64,000 nt of DNA from Schlesneria sp. DSM 10557. GTDB lineage: Bacteria > Planctomycetota > Planctomycetia > Planctomycetales > Planctomycetaceae. Under the pieces are notes generated by a model. It ran no database searches and was not told the origin of the DNA. It saw only the letters and a list, made by a program, of their open reading frames with translations. The translations under genes and the position numbers were made by a program. The stretch is from assembly GCF_041860085.1 (NCBI RefSeq), contig NZ_CP124747.1:434001-498000 (forward strand), written 5' to 3'. Below, in pieces: positions 10,327-20,050 of the stretch. Each line of letters opens with the position of its first letter. Positions within the stretch are counted from its first letter, which is position 1.

Positions 10327-12603
10327 ATGATTTTTGGAACTCGAACGGCGATGCAGAAAATGGCTCGATATTTTGTGCTTTTCAGTCTGGTTCTCGCCCC
10401 CATGTCGCTCTGGGCTTCCGATGCGGCGACATTGGTCACTCCGGCACCCAACGACGTCGACGTCCCCGCAAAAGCGCCGGTGGAAAAATCGGTTCAAGAG
10501 TTGGCTGCGACGGTGAAAAAATCGGTCGTCGTGGTGACATTTACCGGCCGTGACGGACAGAGGCAGGGACTTGGAACGGGTTTCATTGTCTCCGACGATG
10601 GCCTGATCGCGACGAATCTGCATGTAATTGGGGAAGCACGGCCAATCCGGGTTGAGTTGCTCGACGGTCGGAAGTTCGATGTTGCGGCCGTTCATGCAAC
10701 CGAGCGGTTCCACGATTTGGCTCTCTTGAAGATTGACGCTACCGACCTGCCGGCGCTCCCGTTGGGCAATTCTGATGAATTGCAGGAAGGGCAACCCGTC
10801 GTCGCGATCGGTAATCCACTGGGGCTGGAACGGAGCGTTGTCAGTGGAGTCCTTTCCGGACGCCGCGAGATTGATGGTCGGTCAATGCTGCAGATTGCTC
10901 TGCCGATTGAACGGGGAAATAGTGGGGGACCTCTCCTCGACCTTCAGGGGCATGTGCATGGGCTTCTAACGATGAAGTCGTTGAAGACCGAAAATCTCGG
11001 ATTCGCTATTGCGGTCAATGCTTTGAAACCGCTGCTTGAAAAGCCGAACCCGGTTCCGATGTCTCGTTGGCTGACCATTGGGGCAATGGACCCTGCGGAA
11101 TGGACCGTACTACCCGGAGGCCGTTGGCGACAGCGCGCGGGCCAGATTGTCGTCGATGGAATGGGGGGAGGGTTTGGAGGACGCGCACTGTGTCTGGCGA
11201 CTGAACCAACGCCGCCCGTTCCCTATGAAGTTGCAGTGCAAGTGAAGTTCTCGCCAGACGATGGCGCAGCAGGTCTCGTCTTCAATGCGGATGGTTCCGA
11301 CCGACACTACGGATTTTATCCCAGCAACGGCGGTCTCCGTTTGAGTCGCTTTGATGGGCCCGATGTTTTTTCCTGGGCCGTTCTCAGAGAAACTCGCTCA
11401 CCCCACTTCAAAAAAGAGGGCTGGAACTCGCTGAAAGTTCGCGTGGAAGCCGAAAGAACCCTCTGTTACATCAACGGGGAACTGATCTTTGAAACGACCG
11501 ATTCTGCTTACAAAAGTGGACGAGTTGGTTTGTGCAAATTCCGCCAGACTGAAGCCCAGTTTAAGGGATTTCGCGTCGGCGAATCGCTCAGCGAACCCCG
11601 CATCTCCACCGAGTTACTGACCCGGGTCACCTCGACGCTGGATGCACTGCCCGCAGACGATGAATCGAAGGCTAGGGTCGTCAGGGAACTTGCACGGGAA
11701 GACTCGAGTGTGATCGATATCTTAGATGAACAGGTCAAAGCTCTCGAGTCACGCGTCTCACAGCTCAAGCGTCTCGCGAGCGACATCCACCTGACGCGGA
11801 CGCTCGCCGATTTTCATGCGGCGACAGCGGCAGAGCCAGTCGATCTGCTGCGGGGGGCGCTGCTGATTGCAAAACTCGACAACCCGGAACTGGAGATCGA
11901 AAATTACGTCGCGGATGTCGAGCGTCATGCCCGGCAAATCAAAGAAGGGCTGCAAGCGGACGCTTCCGAAGATCAGCGGTTGGCGGCTCTCAATCGATAC
12001 CTCTTTGAAGAACAGGGATTTCACGGAAGCCGGACAGACTACGACAATCGTTCGAACAGCTACGTAAACGAGGTTCTTGACGACCGGGAGGGGCTTCCCA
12101 TCACTCTTTCGGTTCTCTATATCGAAATCGCGAAACGGGTGGGGCTGAATGTCGTCGGTGTCGGAATGCCCCGTCATTTTCTAGTACGTCATGAACCGCG
12201 AGAAGGTTCCTCTCAGTTGGTGGATGTATTCGAAAGAGGACTTCTACTAACCCCCGCCGAAGCTCAAAACAAGTTCGAGGCACTCAGTGATGTTCCCTGG
12301 CGTGACTCGTACCTGGACACAACGACTCCGAAAGCCATTCTGGAACGCATCCTTCGCAATCTCTTCAGTAATGCTGCTGACGAGCAGGAGATTGATCGGA
12401 TGATTCGTTATACGGACGCCATCCTCGTCCTGTCGCCAAACTCGGGGCAGGACCATTTCTATCGCGGCGTGCTCAGCTTCCAGGCTCGCCGGTGGCATGA
12501 CGCACGTGCGGAAGTGGAATGGTTGATGACTAACGATTCCAATGTCAGTCGAACCGAGGTCGAACGGCTGTCGCAGGCCATCGAAAGCGAGTCGCAGAAG
12601 TAG
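10327..12603 (+). CDS. secreted trypsin-like protease fused to jelly-roll and SirB1-type domains
   Basis: A 758-residue exported protein with three modules. A signal peptide (residues 1-30, ending near LWASDA) leads into an S1C/HtrA-like protease with the full triad: H99 in ATNLHVIG, D130 in HDLALLKI and S199 in ERGNSGGPLL. Residues about 245-415 form a beta-rich jelly-roll like LamG or DUF1080 domains (GAAGLVFNADGSDRHYGFY, SLKVRVEAERTLCYINGELI). After a helical linker, residues about 480-690 match the SirB1/Transglut_core2 family (VLDDREGLPITLSVLYIEIA, GVGMPRHFLVRH). No PDZ domain is visible, unlike classical HtrA. Likely envelope proteolysis or protein processing; substrate unknown. The ATG has GAGGGG in front. 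Confidence 0.85.
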   Translation: MIFGTRTAMQKMARYFVLFSLVLAPMSLWASDAATLVTPAPNDVDVPAKAPVEKSVQELAATVKKSVVVVTFTGRDGQRQGLGTGFIVSDDGLIATNLHVIGEARPIRVELLDGRKFDVAAVHATERFHDLALLKIDATDLPALPLGNSDELQEGQPVVAIGNPLGLERSVVSGVLSGRREIDGRSMLQIALPIERGNSGGPLLDLQGHVHGLLTMKSLKTENLGFAIAVNALKPLLEKPNPVPMSRWLTIGAMDPAEWTVLPGGRWRQRAGQIVVDGMGGGFGGRALCLATEPTPPVPYEVAVQVKFSPDDGAAGLVFNADGSDRHYGFYPSNGGLRLSRFDGPDVFSWAVLRETRSPHFKKEGWNSLKVRVEAERTLCYINGELIFETTDSAYKSGRVGLCKFRQTEAQFKGFRVGESLSEPRISTELLTRVTSTLDALPADDESKARVVRELAREDSSVIDILDEQVKALESRVSQLKRLASDIHLTRTLADFHAATAAEPVDLLRGALLIAKLDNPELEIENYVADVERHARQIKEGLQADASEDQRLAALNRYLFEEQGFHGSRTDYDNRSNSYVNEVLDDREGLPITLSVLYIEIAKRVGLNVVGVGMPRHFLVRHEPREGSSQLVDVFERGLLLTPAEAQNKFEALSDVPWRDSYLDTTTPKAILERILRNLFSNAADEQEIDRMIRYTDAILVLSPNSGQDHFYRGVLSFQARRWHDARAEVEWLMTNDSNVSRTEVERLSQAIESESQK

Positions 12604-12780
12604 TTCACGCGGTCCGTATCGGGATAAGACCGTGCGATGAAGGCGGCCTAGGGCGTGAGACAGGCTTCCTCTGGTGATACCATTTGCCTTCCATCCCCGA
12701 CAAACACGAAACACAGGCAGTCCCCGCAGCTCCTCTGGCTTCAACTGCCGCCTGACAATTTTGAAGACAGTAAGCTCCTG

Positions 12781-13944
12781 ATGCACATCGTCCACTACAT
12801 TACCCGTCTGATTGTCGGCGGTGCACAGGAAAATACGCTTCTCACCGTGGAAGACCAGCATCATCTGCATGGTGATCGAGTCACGCTCATTACAGGGCCC
12901 GGAATCGGACCCGAAGGTTCGCTGGAACCTCGCGCTCGGAATGGTGGGATCGACTTGCGGCTGATTTCCGCATCGCAACGGGCAATTCATCCCTGGAACG
13001 ATTGGCAAACATATCGAGAACTGCTGCGACTCCTTCGTTCCATCAAGCCGGACCTGATTCACACGCACTCTTCCAAGGCGGGCATTATCGGTCGATTGGT
13101 GGCGGCCCGTCTGAAGCTTCCCTGTGTTCATACGATTCATGGAGCGTCATTTCATTTCGGGCAGAATCGACTTGCCTTTCAGGCCTATCAGCAGTTAGAG
13201 CGATGGGCGGCCCGAGCGACCGATCGATTCATTTCCGTCTGTGATGCCATGACGGATCAATACGTTGCCGCAGGGATTGCTCCGCGCGAGCGGTTCGTGA
13301 CCGTCTACAGTGGGTTTGACGTGGATCCCTTTCTGAATCCTCCACGTTCTCCTGAAATCGTTCGTGCGGAACTGGGGCTGAACTCAGACCACATTGTGAT
13401 TGGAAAGGTGGCTCGCCTCTTTCCGCTGAAGGGGCACGAGTACGTTCTCAAGGCGGCACAGGCAGTCGTTGATCACTGCCCCGCGGTCCGTTTCCTGTTC
13501 GTTGGAGACGGTATCCTCAGGCCAGAGTTTGAGCGGGAGCTTGAAGCGAGGGGACTGCGAGACCACTTCGTCTTCGCAGGGCTTGTCCCTCCCGAACGGG
13601 TACCGGAACTGATTCACGCGATGGACATTGTCGTTCACGCAAGTGTTTGGGAGGGGCTCGCGAGGGTCCTTCCTCAGGGACTGATTGCTGGCAAGCCGGT
13701 GGTGAGCTTCGATATTGACGGCGCAAAAGAAGTCATCGCGACCAATCAGACAGGTTTTCTCGTCGAGCCGCGATCGGTCCCCGGGTTGGCGTCCGCTATA
13801 TGCCAGCTTGTCGATGATCCCCTGCTGCGGAGACGACTTGGTGAAACCGGGCGAGCCATGTTCACGGACCGCTTCCGGCATCAGACAATGACCCGGGAAA
13901 TTCGCGAGGTCTACGCCACTGTGCTGGCGAACCGCCGTCCGTAG
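12781..13944 (+). CDS. GT4-family glycosyltransferase
   Basis: A 387-residue group 1 glycosyltransferase of GT-B fold. The N-terminus has HYITRLIVGGAQENTLL, the glycine-rich loop near the acceptor site, and DLIHTHSSKAGIIGRLVA as in WcaI/RfaB-like enzymes. The C-terminal half holds IGKVARLFPLKGHEYVLKA, LFVGDGILRPEFE and VHASVWEGLARVLPQGLIAG, in which the conserved E-x7-E pattern of the nucleotide-sugar site appears as EGLARVLPQ. The usual second glutamate is therefore replaced or shifted; the sugar donor is unknown. The ATG at 12781 is preferred over an upstream GTG. No neighbouring polysaccharide genes are seen, so it probably acts in glycan or lipid glycosylation on its own. Confidence 0.85.
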   Translation: MHIVHYITRLIVGGAQENTLLTVEDQHHLHGDRVTLITGPGIGPEGSLEPRARNGGIDLRLISASQRAIHPWNDWQTYRELLRLLRSIKPDLIHTHSSKAGIIGRLVAARLKLPCVHTIHGASFHFGQNRLAFQAYQQLERWAARATDRFISVCDAMTDQYVAAGIAPRERFVTVYSGFDVDPFLNPPRSPEIVRAELGLNSDHIVIGKVARLFPLKGHEYVLKAAQAVVDHCPAVRFLFVGDGILRPEFERELEARGLRDHFVFAGLVPPERVPELIHAMDIVVHASVWEGLARVLPQGLIAGKPVVSFDIDGAKEVIATNQTGFLVEPRSVPGLASAICQLVDDPLLRRRLGETGRAMFTDRFRHQTMTREIREVYATVLANRRP

Positions 13945-13992
13945 TCCGTTTGCGATCACGTCGTCATTAACTTAATCCGCGACTGAAACAGG

Positions 13993-14027
13993 AACATGGC
14001 CGACCCGCAGCGCCGGTCGGCCATGTT
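13993..14027. terminator. bidirectional intrinsic terminator
   Basis: A perfect 13-bp inverted repeat, AACATGGCCGACC at 13993-14005 and its complement at 14015-14027, with a 9-base loop, sits between the converging glycosyltransferase and HTTM genes. The flanks are T-rich on the plus side (GTTTAT) and moderately so on the minus side (GTTCCTGTTT), so it can serve both genes. Confidence 0.75.
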
Positions 14028-14061
14028 TATATGAACTGAGAATTCAGAGTCGTTCGTTGTT

Positions 14062-15576
14062 TTACCGTGAGGCGACCGTTCCGTATTTTGGAAGGACCTG
14101 GAATTTCTTCTTGATCACCGGGCGACCTGCCGTCTCGATGTTCAAGGTGTAATCCCCCGGCCGAAGTTCATTGGGAATCGAGAAGTACATATTGACCCGG
14201 AACATTTCCCGTGTGGCGATTTCTCGCTTTTTGTCGACGATCCGGTTTTCATCATCACGAATCTTGCAATCGATGACCAGGTCTTCGTGGGGCGGGATCA
14301 GACTGCATTGGGCGATCATGTTTTCGCCCTGTCGGAATGACGTTCGTCGATTGGCAACGATGTCGCTGACAAGGAACGTGCCCATGTCGACAGCGAAGAA
14401 CTTGTCAAAATCACGCTGTGGTGTCACCGGGGCCAGAAGCTGGCGAGCTCGTTCAGGCTCGATCGCGGTTAACTGATAACGCCCTTCCGGACGACGTTCT
14501 CCATAGGGATCGAACTGGTGTTCGATCTGAATTCCGGCCAATGCGACCAACGGGAATGCGGTTGCGAAGACGATACGTGCAGAAGATTTCCATTCCGGGC
14601 GACTTCCCATCGCAGACCGAATTTCGATGAGCTTCTGCTGGGCAACCTTCAGCCAGCTTGAGTGACGGATCTTTCGTCGCAGCCAGGCACTTGATTGCTG
14701 GACATCGTCTTCATCGATGAAGGCCATGTAGGTACAGTAGCATACCATCGGGAACATAAGCAGGCCCAGGGTCAGGGTCGTCATAAAGTGGAACAGCACC
14801 CCAATGGGCAGCACGATATGCCGCCAGTAGCTTTTCCACGAACAGAAAATGAACATCAGTTCGAAGACGACCGTGACATAACCAAACGCGACGAGCATCA
14901 CCGGATAGCCGGCAAGAATTTCCCCCAGCCGATGCTGGTAGTTGAGATGAGTCAACATCCAGTACTGCAACTGATCTCCCGTGAAGAACGCCGGGGTGTG
15001 AAGTTTGGTAACGCCCGCACCAAAGTAGACGACTGCAATGTGGAACTGCATCAGGCGGCGTGGCCATGCGGCAGACTTAGGGTACGCGAACCTGGGTTTT
15101 GTAGGATCCAGATTCCGGCGTCGGCGAGCCATCCAGGCATCGACGGACCAGATCGAACCGGCCTGAGAAAGCGAAAGGATCAGCAGCATATGCGTGACCA
15201 TCGCGGTGTACTTCGTCATCGTACTGACGCAGTCCAGCATGCTGAAGTAGGTCATCAGAACGCAGGAGACTACGGCGGACGCTCTTGAGCACCAGCCGAT
15301 GCTGAGTGTCACCAGCGAGAAAATCAGCATCGCGTACAGTGCCGCGACGACGGTGCCCGAGAATTCCGGCAGCATGTCGATATAGCCGAATCCGACGGAA
15401 ACCTGAGCGGTCGCTCCATCGGCGGAATAAAGCTCGCGACAGACAGACCATCGCGGCAGAACCATGCCCATCAGTACCAGCGGCAAACAAATGCGACACA
15501 GTGCCAGTCCGAAAGGGACCTCCTCTGCGTAGAAAAAATTTCGAATCCGATCAGCGGCTTTCTCGGTACTCATCAT
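14062..15576 (-). CDS. HTTM-domain membrane protein (vitamin K carboxylase-like)
   Basis: A 504-residue polytopic membrane protein that resembles the HTTM domain shared with vitamin K-dependent gamma-carboxylase. Visible family features are several hydrophobic helices over residues 20-300, the segment MQFHIAVVYFGAGVTKLHTPAFF, and SVDAWMARR before it. Bacterial HTTM proteins have no settled function. The C-terminal 170 residues are soluble and beta-rich (PGDYTLNIETAGRPVIKKKFQV), likely facing outside. ATGATG at 15573-15576 is preceded by AGAAGAGG and is the chosen start; a longer frame to 15672 adds unconvincing residues. It follows the gene at 15833-16450 on the same strand and both are probably one unit. 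Confidence 0.82.
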   Translation of the reverse strand: MMSTEKAADRIRNFFYAEEVPFGLALCRICLPLVLMGMVLPRWSVCRELYSADGATAQVSVGFGYIDMLPEFSGTVVAALYAMLIFSLVTLSIGWCSRASAVVSCVLMTYFSMLDCVSTMTKYTAMVTHMLLILSLSQAGSIWSVDAWMARRRRNLDPTKPRFAYPKSAAWPRRLMQFHIAVVYFGAGVTKLHTPAFFTGDQLQYWMLTHLNYQHRLGEILAGYPVMLVAFGYVTVVFELMFIFCSWKSYWRHIVLPIGVLFHFMTTLTLGLLMFPMVCYCTYMAFIDEDDVQQSSAWLRRKIRHSSWLKVAQQKLIEIRSAMGSRPEWKSSARIVFATAFPLVALAGIQIEHQFDPYGERRPEGRYQLTAIEPERARQLLAPVTPQRDFDKFFAVDMGTFLVSDIVANRRTSFRQGENMIAQCSLIPPHEDLVIDCKIRDDENRIVDKKREIATREMFRVNMYFSIPNELRPGDYTLNIETAGRPVIKKKFQVLPKYGTVASR

Positions 15577-15832
15577 TTGTACGACCTCTTCTATAAATGC
15601 CCCTGCTTGACCGCTCGTGCTTCGTTCAGCTTGGTCAACTGTCAACGCAGGCAGCGTGGTGCTCTTACCCACACTGACGACTGATCTTGCCTGTCCCGAC
15701 GAATTCGGCGGATGCGAGTGCTTGAGTCAGGGACGCCCCCAATCCTCGAAGCATCATGATAAACTGGGCTGCTCAACGGATTTCGCGTCGGGACGATACG
15801 GAATGAATTTCTGTTGTAGCCTGACAACGTGA

Positions 15833-16450
15833 TTAGTAGTCTTCTGCTTCGGAAGACAATCGCTGATGTGGTGTGAGCACATAATGATCGCGGCCCTGAT
15901 GCAGATCCCGGATCAACCTTGGATTGTCCGCAACGGTGCTGGTCCGCAGGTAGGAAAGATAATCGGGGACGTTGCTGATCACGTCGCCAAATTCGTTCAT
16001 CTCGGACCGCTGCCAGAAGTAGCTGAATGGTTCTCGTGGTTCGTCATAGCGCTTGTACCACGAGTAGTCGGACATGTTGTACTTCTTCGCCCAGACCTCT
16101 TCGATTACGACGATTCGGTGAATTGGCTCGTGTTCGGTGCGTGCAAGTGCGTTGAGAGCCATTTTGCGATGGGAATTTCCCAACACATCGTAGTGCGTTC
16201 GGGGCAAGTCCCCATACGGCATGAACTGCTTCCACGGACCCGGAGCCAGTTCGTATAAGGTGCCGCTTTCACCCTCACCGACTACGTGATAGCGAATTTC
16301 ATGCGACGACCAACCACAGAACATGTCCCACACAAAGTAGTACATGACAGGGTGCACGGTCGACGCAAAGTTCATCGTTTGCGCGGCGAGTCCTGCGAAA
16401 ATCGCCGTGAGGTAGACCCCAATGACGGCGTTGGAAAGCCAACCTTTCAT
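15833..16450 (-). CDS. membrane-anchored protein partner of the HTTM protein
   Basis: A 205-residue protein I cannot assign to a named family. It begins MKGWLSNAVIGVYLTAIFAG, a signal anchor or single N-terminal helix, followed by a soluble, aromatic-rich domain with WDMFCGWSSHEIRYHVVGEG and many Trp, Tyr and His residues. The ATG at 16450 has a perfect AGGAGGG Shine-Dalgarno site eight bases ahead, which decides the start over a longer frame. It is immediately upstream of the HTTM gene on the same strand, with a 256-base gap, so the products may work together in the envelope. Planctomycete HTTM proteins often have such a small partner, as far as I recall. Confidence 0.72.
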   Translation of the reverse strand: MKGWLSNAVIGVYLTAIFAGLAAQTMNFASTVHPVMYYFVWDMFCGWSSHEIRYHVVGEGESGTLYELAPGPWKQFMPYGDLPRTHYDVLGNSHRKMALNALARTEHEPIHRIVVIEEVWAKKYNMSDYSWYKRYDEPREPFSYFWQRSEMNEFGDVISNVPDYLSYLRTSTVADNPRLIRDLHQGRDHYVLTPHQRLSSEAEDY

Positions 16451-16904
16451 GATGTTCCCTCCTTGGAACAGCGACAAATGTGCGCCAGAAGCGGCGGCGA
16501 ATCGTCGCAACCTGCGAGTCCTGCCGGTCGAATGCGGCGGAAGCTTACCTATTGGTCCAATTAGGTCAAGATCAAGGTGATTCCCTCAAGCTCCAGAAAG
16601 CCTGATTCTTCGTTTCTGGAAACCTGCGTGGTCAATCTCATCGTAATCCCCTTCTGCCGAGGACGAGGATTGAGCAAGCGGCAACGCGGCTGGTCGGCTC
16701 TGAGGCCTTTGTTGCCGGTTTGTACTCTGGTGAGAGGTCGTCTGCCGGGTTCGCGAGAATTGCTTTGGGGGTCGGAAACGCCCGGGCAGCGCCATTCGAT
16801 GAGGAAATGCGGTTTTGGTGTGCCGTTGGTATACTCGTGTCGCTCATTGCGGTTGGCGTAATGGAACGCCTCTCCGAAAGTGACTTTTCGTGCAAGGTGC
16901 CGAG
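16451..16904. other. divergent promoter region
   Basis: About 450 bases between the divergent HTTM-partner and asparaginase genes. Open frames on both strands here have no domain and no good start site. Promoters for both genes must lie within it; no clear operator was seen. Confidence 0.4.
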
Positions 16905-17942
16905 ATGATTCGATGGTTTCTCGCTTTGGGAATGGGTATGGGAATGCTCGCGGCAACGAACAGTGCTTCCGCGGTCGATGAAGTCACTCCCAACGTCGTG
17001 CTGGGGATTCACGGCGGGATTGGCGAAGACAAAAAGGACATGACGCCTGAACTCGAGGAAAAAGTGCGTGCCGCACTGCATGCCGCCCTGAAAGCAGGGA
17101 AAGCGAAGCTGGATGGAGGCGGATCGGGACTGGACGCCGTCGAAGCCGCCATCCGAGTCATGGAAGACGACCCGGTGCTGAATGCCGGAAAGGGAGCCGT
17201 CTTCACCCATGAGGGACGAAACGAACTCGATTCGTCGATTATGGATGGCAAGACGAAAAAAGCGGGGGCGGTCGCCAGTGTCACCATTGTCAAAAATCCC
17301 ATCTCGGCTGCCCGGGCAGTCATGGAAAAGTCAAAGCACGTAATGCTGATTGGCCGAGGTGCTGAAGTTTTTGCCACCCGACAGGGACTCGAAATCGTTG
17401 ACCCCGCCTATTTCTGGACCGAGTTCCAATGGAAAGCCATTCAGGACGTCTGGAAGAAAGAAGCCGAAGCGAAGAAGCAATCAGGCGATGCCTCGGACGT
17501 CCTGGAGATCCCGATCGCTAAGCCCCATTACGGTACCGTGGGGGCTGTGGCACTCGACAAGGACGGGAATCTGGCTGCCGGCACTTCCACAGGGGGAATG
17601 ACGAACAAAATGTTCGGTCGAATCGGCGATTCCCCGATCATTGGTGCCGGTACCTACGCGGACAACGAAACGGCAGCGATTTCCTGCACGGGACATGGCG
17701 AGTTTTTCATCCGTTATTCCGTCTCCCACGAAATTGTGGCTCAGATCAAGTACAAGAAAGTCTCGGCAAAAGAGGCGGTCGAAGACGTCATCAACCGGCA
17801 GTTGAAAGACATCAATGCCGAAGGGGCCGCCATCGTTCTCGATAAAGATGGAAAGTTTACGACGGCTCGAAACAGCGAAGGACTCTACCGCGGCTGGATC
17901 ACTGCAGACGGTAAGTTCCAGGTCCGCGTCTACGACGAATGA
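16905..17942 (+). CDS. exported Ntn-hydrolase asparaginase / isoaspartyl peptidase
   Basis: A 345-residue plant-type (Ntn) asparaginase that would hydrolyse asparagine or beta-aspartyl dipeptides. The motif HYGTVGAVALD places T211 as the residue freed by self-cleavage into alpha and beta chains, giving the expected large and small subunits. The nearby GTSTGGMTNKMFGRIGDSP carries the substrate- and sodium-binding loop of the family. An N-terminal signal peptide (MIRWFLALGMG to ASA) indicates export to the periplasm. The ATG at 16905 has AAGG a few bases upstream; the in-frame ATG codon 15 bases earlier is less likely. It stands alone, convergent with the DUF1501 gene. Confidence 0.9.
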   Translation: MIRWFLALGMGMGMLAATNSASAVDEVTPNVVLGIHGGIGEDKKDMTPELEEKVRAALHAALKAGKAKLDGGGSGLDAVEAAIRVMEDDPVLNAGKGAVFTHEGRNELDSSIMDGKTKKAGAVASVTIVKNPISAARAVMEKSKHVMLIGRGAEVFATRQGLEIVDPAYFWTEFQWKAIQDVWKKEAEAKKQSGDASDVLEIPIAKPHYGTVGAVALDKDGNLAAGTSTGGMTNKMFGRIGDSPIIGAGTYADNETAAISCTGHGEFFIRYSVSHEIVAQIKYKKVSAKEAVEDVINRQLKDINAEGAAIVLDKDGKFTTARNSEGLYRGWITADGKFQVRVYDE

Positions 17943-18140
17943 TTTTCTATCCCTTCGTCCACGAGCGTAATACTCTTCGCAAAGCGGTGCGTGGCAAGAT
18001 CGCCACCACCGCTTTCGCACGTCCAGACACCGTCATGTGCCGACCTCTTATCGGGTCAGGGGGCCGATCCTGCCCTCCGACGTATTGTTCTCCGCACGTC
18101 CAGAAAATTGACCGCAAGAGCAGGGCATCGCTCCAGGCGA

Positions 18141-19541
18141 TCACGCCAGAATCGGGGCGATCGGCGATCCATCGCAAATCGTGAGCGGCCGGCCCAGGCT
18201 GTCTCGAAGTTGAAGATGAGGATCGATTCCCAGGCTGTGATAAATGGTCGCCACCAGGTCCTGTGGTGCCGTTGGGTTGGAGGCAGGATACGCGGCAAAC
18301 CGGTCGCTCGAACCATACACGGTCCCTCCCCGGATCCCTCCTCCAGCGAGGACGGACGTAAAGCAACTTGCCCAGTGGTCGCGTCCGTCCGCTCCGGCTC
18401 CCGCTCCTCCGACGACTCCCTGACCGATCCGAGGGGTCCGCCCCATTTCTCCCGTCCAGACAATCAGTGTTTCGTCCAGCATGCCCCGCTCCTGCAGGTC
18501 GTCGAGCAGGGCGCTGAAGGCCTGGTCTGTCACGGGGCAAAGTCTCGTTCTCAGGTCAATAAAGTTTCTGTTGTGAGTGTCCCAGTAAACGCTGACATTG
18601 GTCAGTCCGTCGTTGGGCCAGAACACGGTGACGAAGGGGACGCCTGCTTCGACGAGTCTCCGTGCCTGAAGGACCGATTGTCCATGCACGTTCATTCCAT
18701 ATCGTTCTCGAACGGAGGCCGGTTCTTGTGACAGATCGAAGGCCTCGACGGCTCCCTTGGACGAAAGCAGGGTGAATGCCCGTTCGTAGTGGCTGCGAGT
18801 CGCCTGGACGAGCTCGTTGCTTTCGATCTGGCCGTCTCGTTCGTCCATTACGCCCAGCAATTCGCGGCGCAGTGATGAGCGAGTGCTCGGTACGTCGGCC
18901 AACAGTTCGAAGTCGCCGACTTTGTAGTCGGGTTTGCTCCCGTCCGCATCGATCCGCATCGGATCGAAGGTCGGACCGAGCCAGCCAGCCCCCTGCCCAT
19001 GCGATGATTCAACGAATCGCGGTGCACCATTCGGGACGACGGGCATCATGGAAATAAACGAGGGAAGAGGGCCCGTACCACGACCCAGTTTTGATACGAC
19101 AGACCCAATACTCGGCCAATCTTCGCCTAACCCGGCGCCGCGTCGAGGCGTTCTTCGTCCGGTGAGAGGATAGTGAGTCGCGGAAGTATGATCGACGTCG
19201 TCATGGGTCATCGACCGGATAACGGCGAGCTTGTCCGCCCGCTGGGCCAGCAGCGGAAGATGCTCGCAGATTTGCAGGCCCGGGACATTCGTGTCAATCG
19301 GCCGAAACTCGCCACGGTATTCGACCGGGGCAGTGGGTTTCATGTCCCATGTGTCCTGATGGGCAGGTCCCCCCCACATGAACAGAAAGATACAGGCCTT
19401 GGCCCGTGGACGATTGCCGATGGCCCGCTCTTCTGCCATCGCCTGTCTCAGATGAAACCAGCTCGGCAGGTCCAGCCCAAGTAAGCTGAGGCCGCCTGCT
19501 TTCAGGCAGTCACGTCGATGGATCTGCTGACACTTCGACAT
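18141..19541 (-). CDS. DUF1501 protein, Tat-exported, sulfatase-fold
   Basis: A 466-residue member of the DUF1501 family, abundant in planctomycetes and related to the alkaline-phosphatase/sulfatase fold. The N-terminus has HRRDCLKAGGLSLLGL, a twin-arginine export signal. Family hallmarks follow: FLFMWGGPAHQDTWDMKP, SHGQGAGWLGPT, ETLIVWTGEMGRTPRIG and GRDHWASCFTSVLAGGGIRGG. DUF1501 genes usually follow a DUF1549/DUF1553 cytochrome-like partner in planctomycetes, but no such partner is adjacent here. Activity is not established for this family. The second DUF1501 gene in the window (59619) is clearly related but belongs to a different context. Confidence 0.9.
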   Translation of the reverse strand: MSKCQQIHRRDCLKAGGLSLLGLDLPSWFHLRQAMAEERAIGNRPRAKACIFLFMWGGPAHQDTWDMKPTAPVEYRGEFRPIDTNVPGLQICEHLPLLAQRADKLAVIRSMTHDDVDHTSATHYPLTGRRTPRRGAGLGEDWPSIGSVVSKLGRGTGPLPSFISMMPVVPNGAPRFVESSHGQGAGWLGPTFDPMRIDADGSKPDYKVGDFELLADVPSTRSSLRRELLGVMDERDGQIESNELVQATRSHYERAFTLLSSKGAVEAFDLSQEPASVRERYGMNVHGQSVLQARRLVEAGVPFVTVFWPNDGLTNVSVYWDTHNRNFIDLRTRLCPVTDQAFSALLDDLQERGMLDETLIVWTGEMGRTPRIGQGVVGGAGAGADGRDHWASCFTSVLAGGGIRGGTVYGSSDRFAAYPASNPTAPQDLVATIYHSLGIDPHLQLRDSLGRPLTICDGSPIAPILA

Positions 19542-20050
19542 CTGCGCGTCCTGTTTTTGAAGGCTGAATGACCAGCGCGGGCGACCTGAGTCGGTTCCTC
19601 ATTCCGGAAGCGTGAATGAGATCCTCGCCGGGAACTCTCCTTTCACAGAAAGCCCGGTCAGACCGTTTCGCACCGAATTATTCAGGGGTTCATTTTAGGG
19701 AGGCACTTATGGCGTGTTCGCCAGAAGCGACCTGTCACTTCGCAATGCAAATCAACATTTGCTGATCTGTAGTGTGGCCAGTTCTGAGGCTGAAAACAAC
19801 ACCAAACAGTCCAAGGCCGCAGCGATGAAATCAACATTCAGGTGGGGCGAGCAGAGTCATATTCTCGCATGTCAACTGCCGTGTCAGCGGTTGTTCACCT
19901 GTTCTTCTCGGCCAGCGGGACCGCAGTTGCAACTCACGCGCATCAGTCGTCTGGGGGGCTCGCCCGTTTTCAGTCCAAGAAGGTCTGCCGATGGTGATTG
20001 CGGAGCCGATCTGCGGCGCGGGCCGAACCGTTTTCACCTTTGTCGTGCGG
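19542..20050. other. intergenic region with no recognisable gene
   Basis: About 510 bases between two minus-strand genes. It should hold the DUF1501 promoter near its left end and the end of the transpeptidase transcript at the right. No convincing reading frame, hairpin or repeat was seen. Confidence 0.4.

Noticed and set aside
12247-13140. 297-codon open frame opposite the protease-fusion end and glycosyltransferase
   Set aside because: It runs antisense across two recognised genes and shows no family motif.
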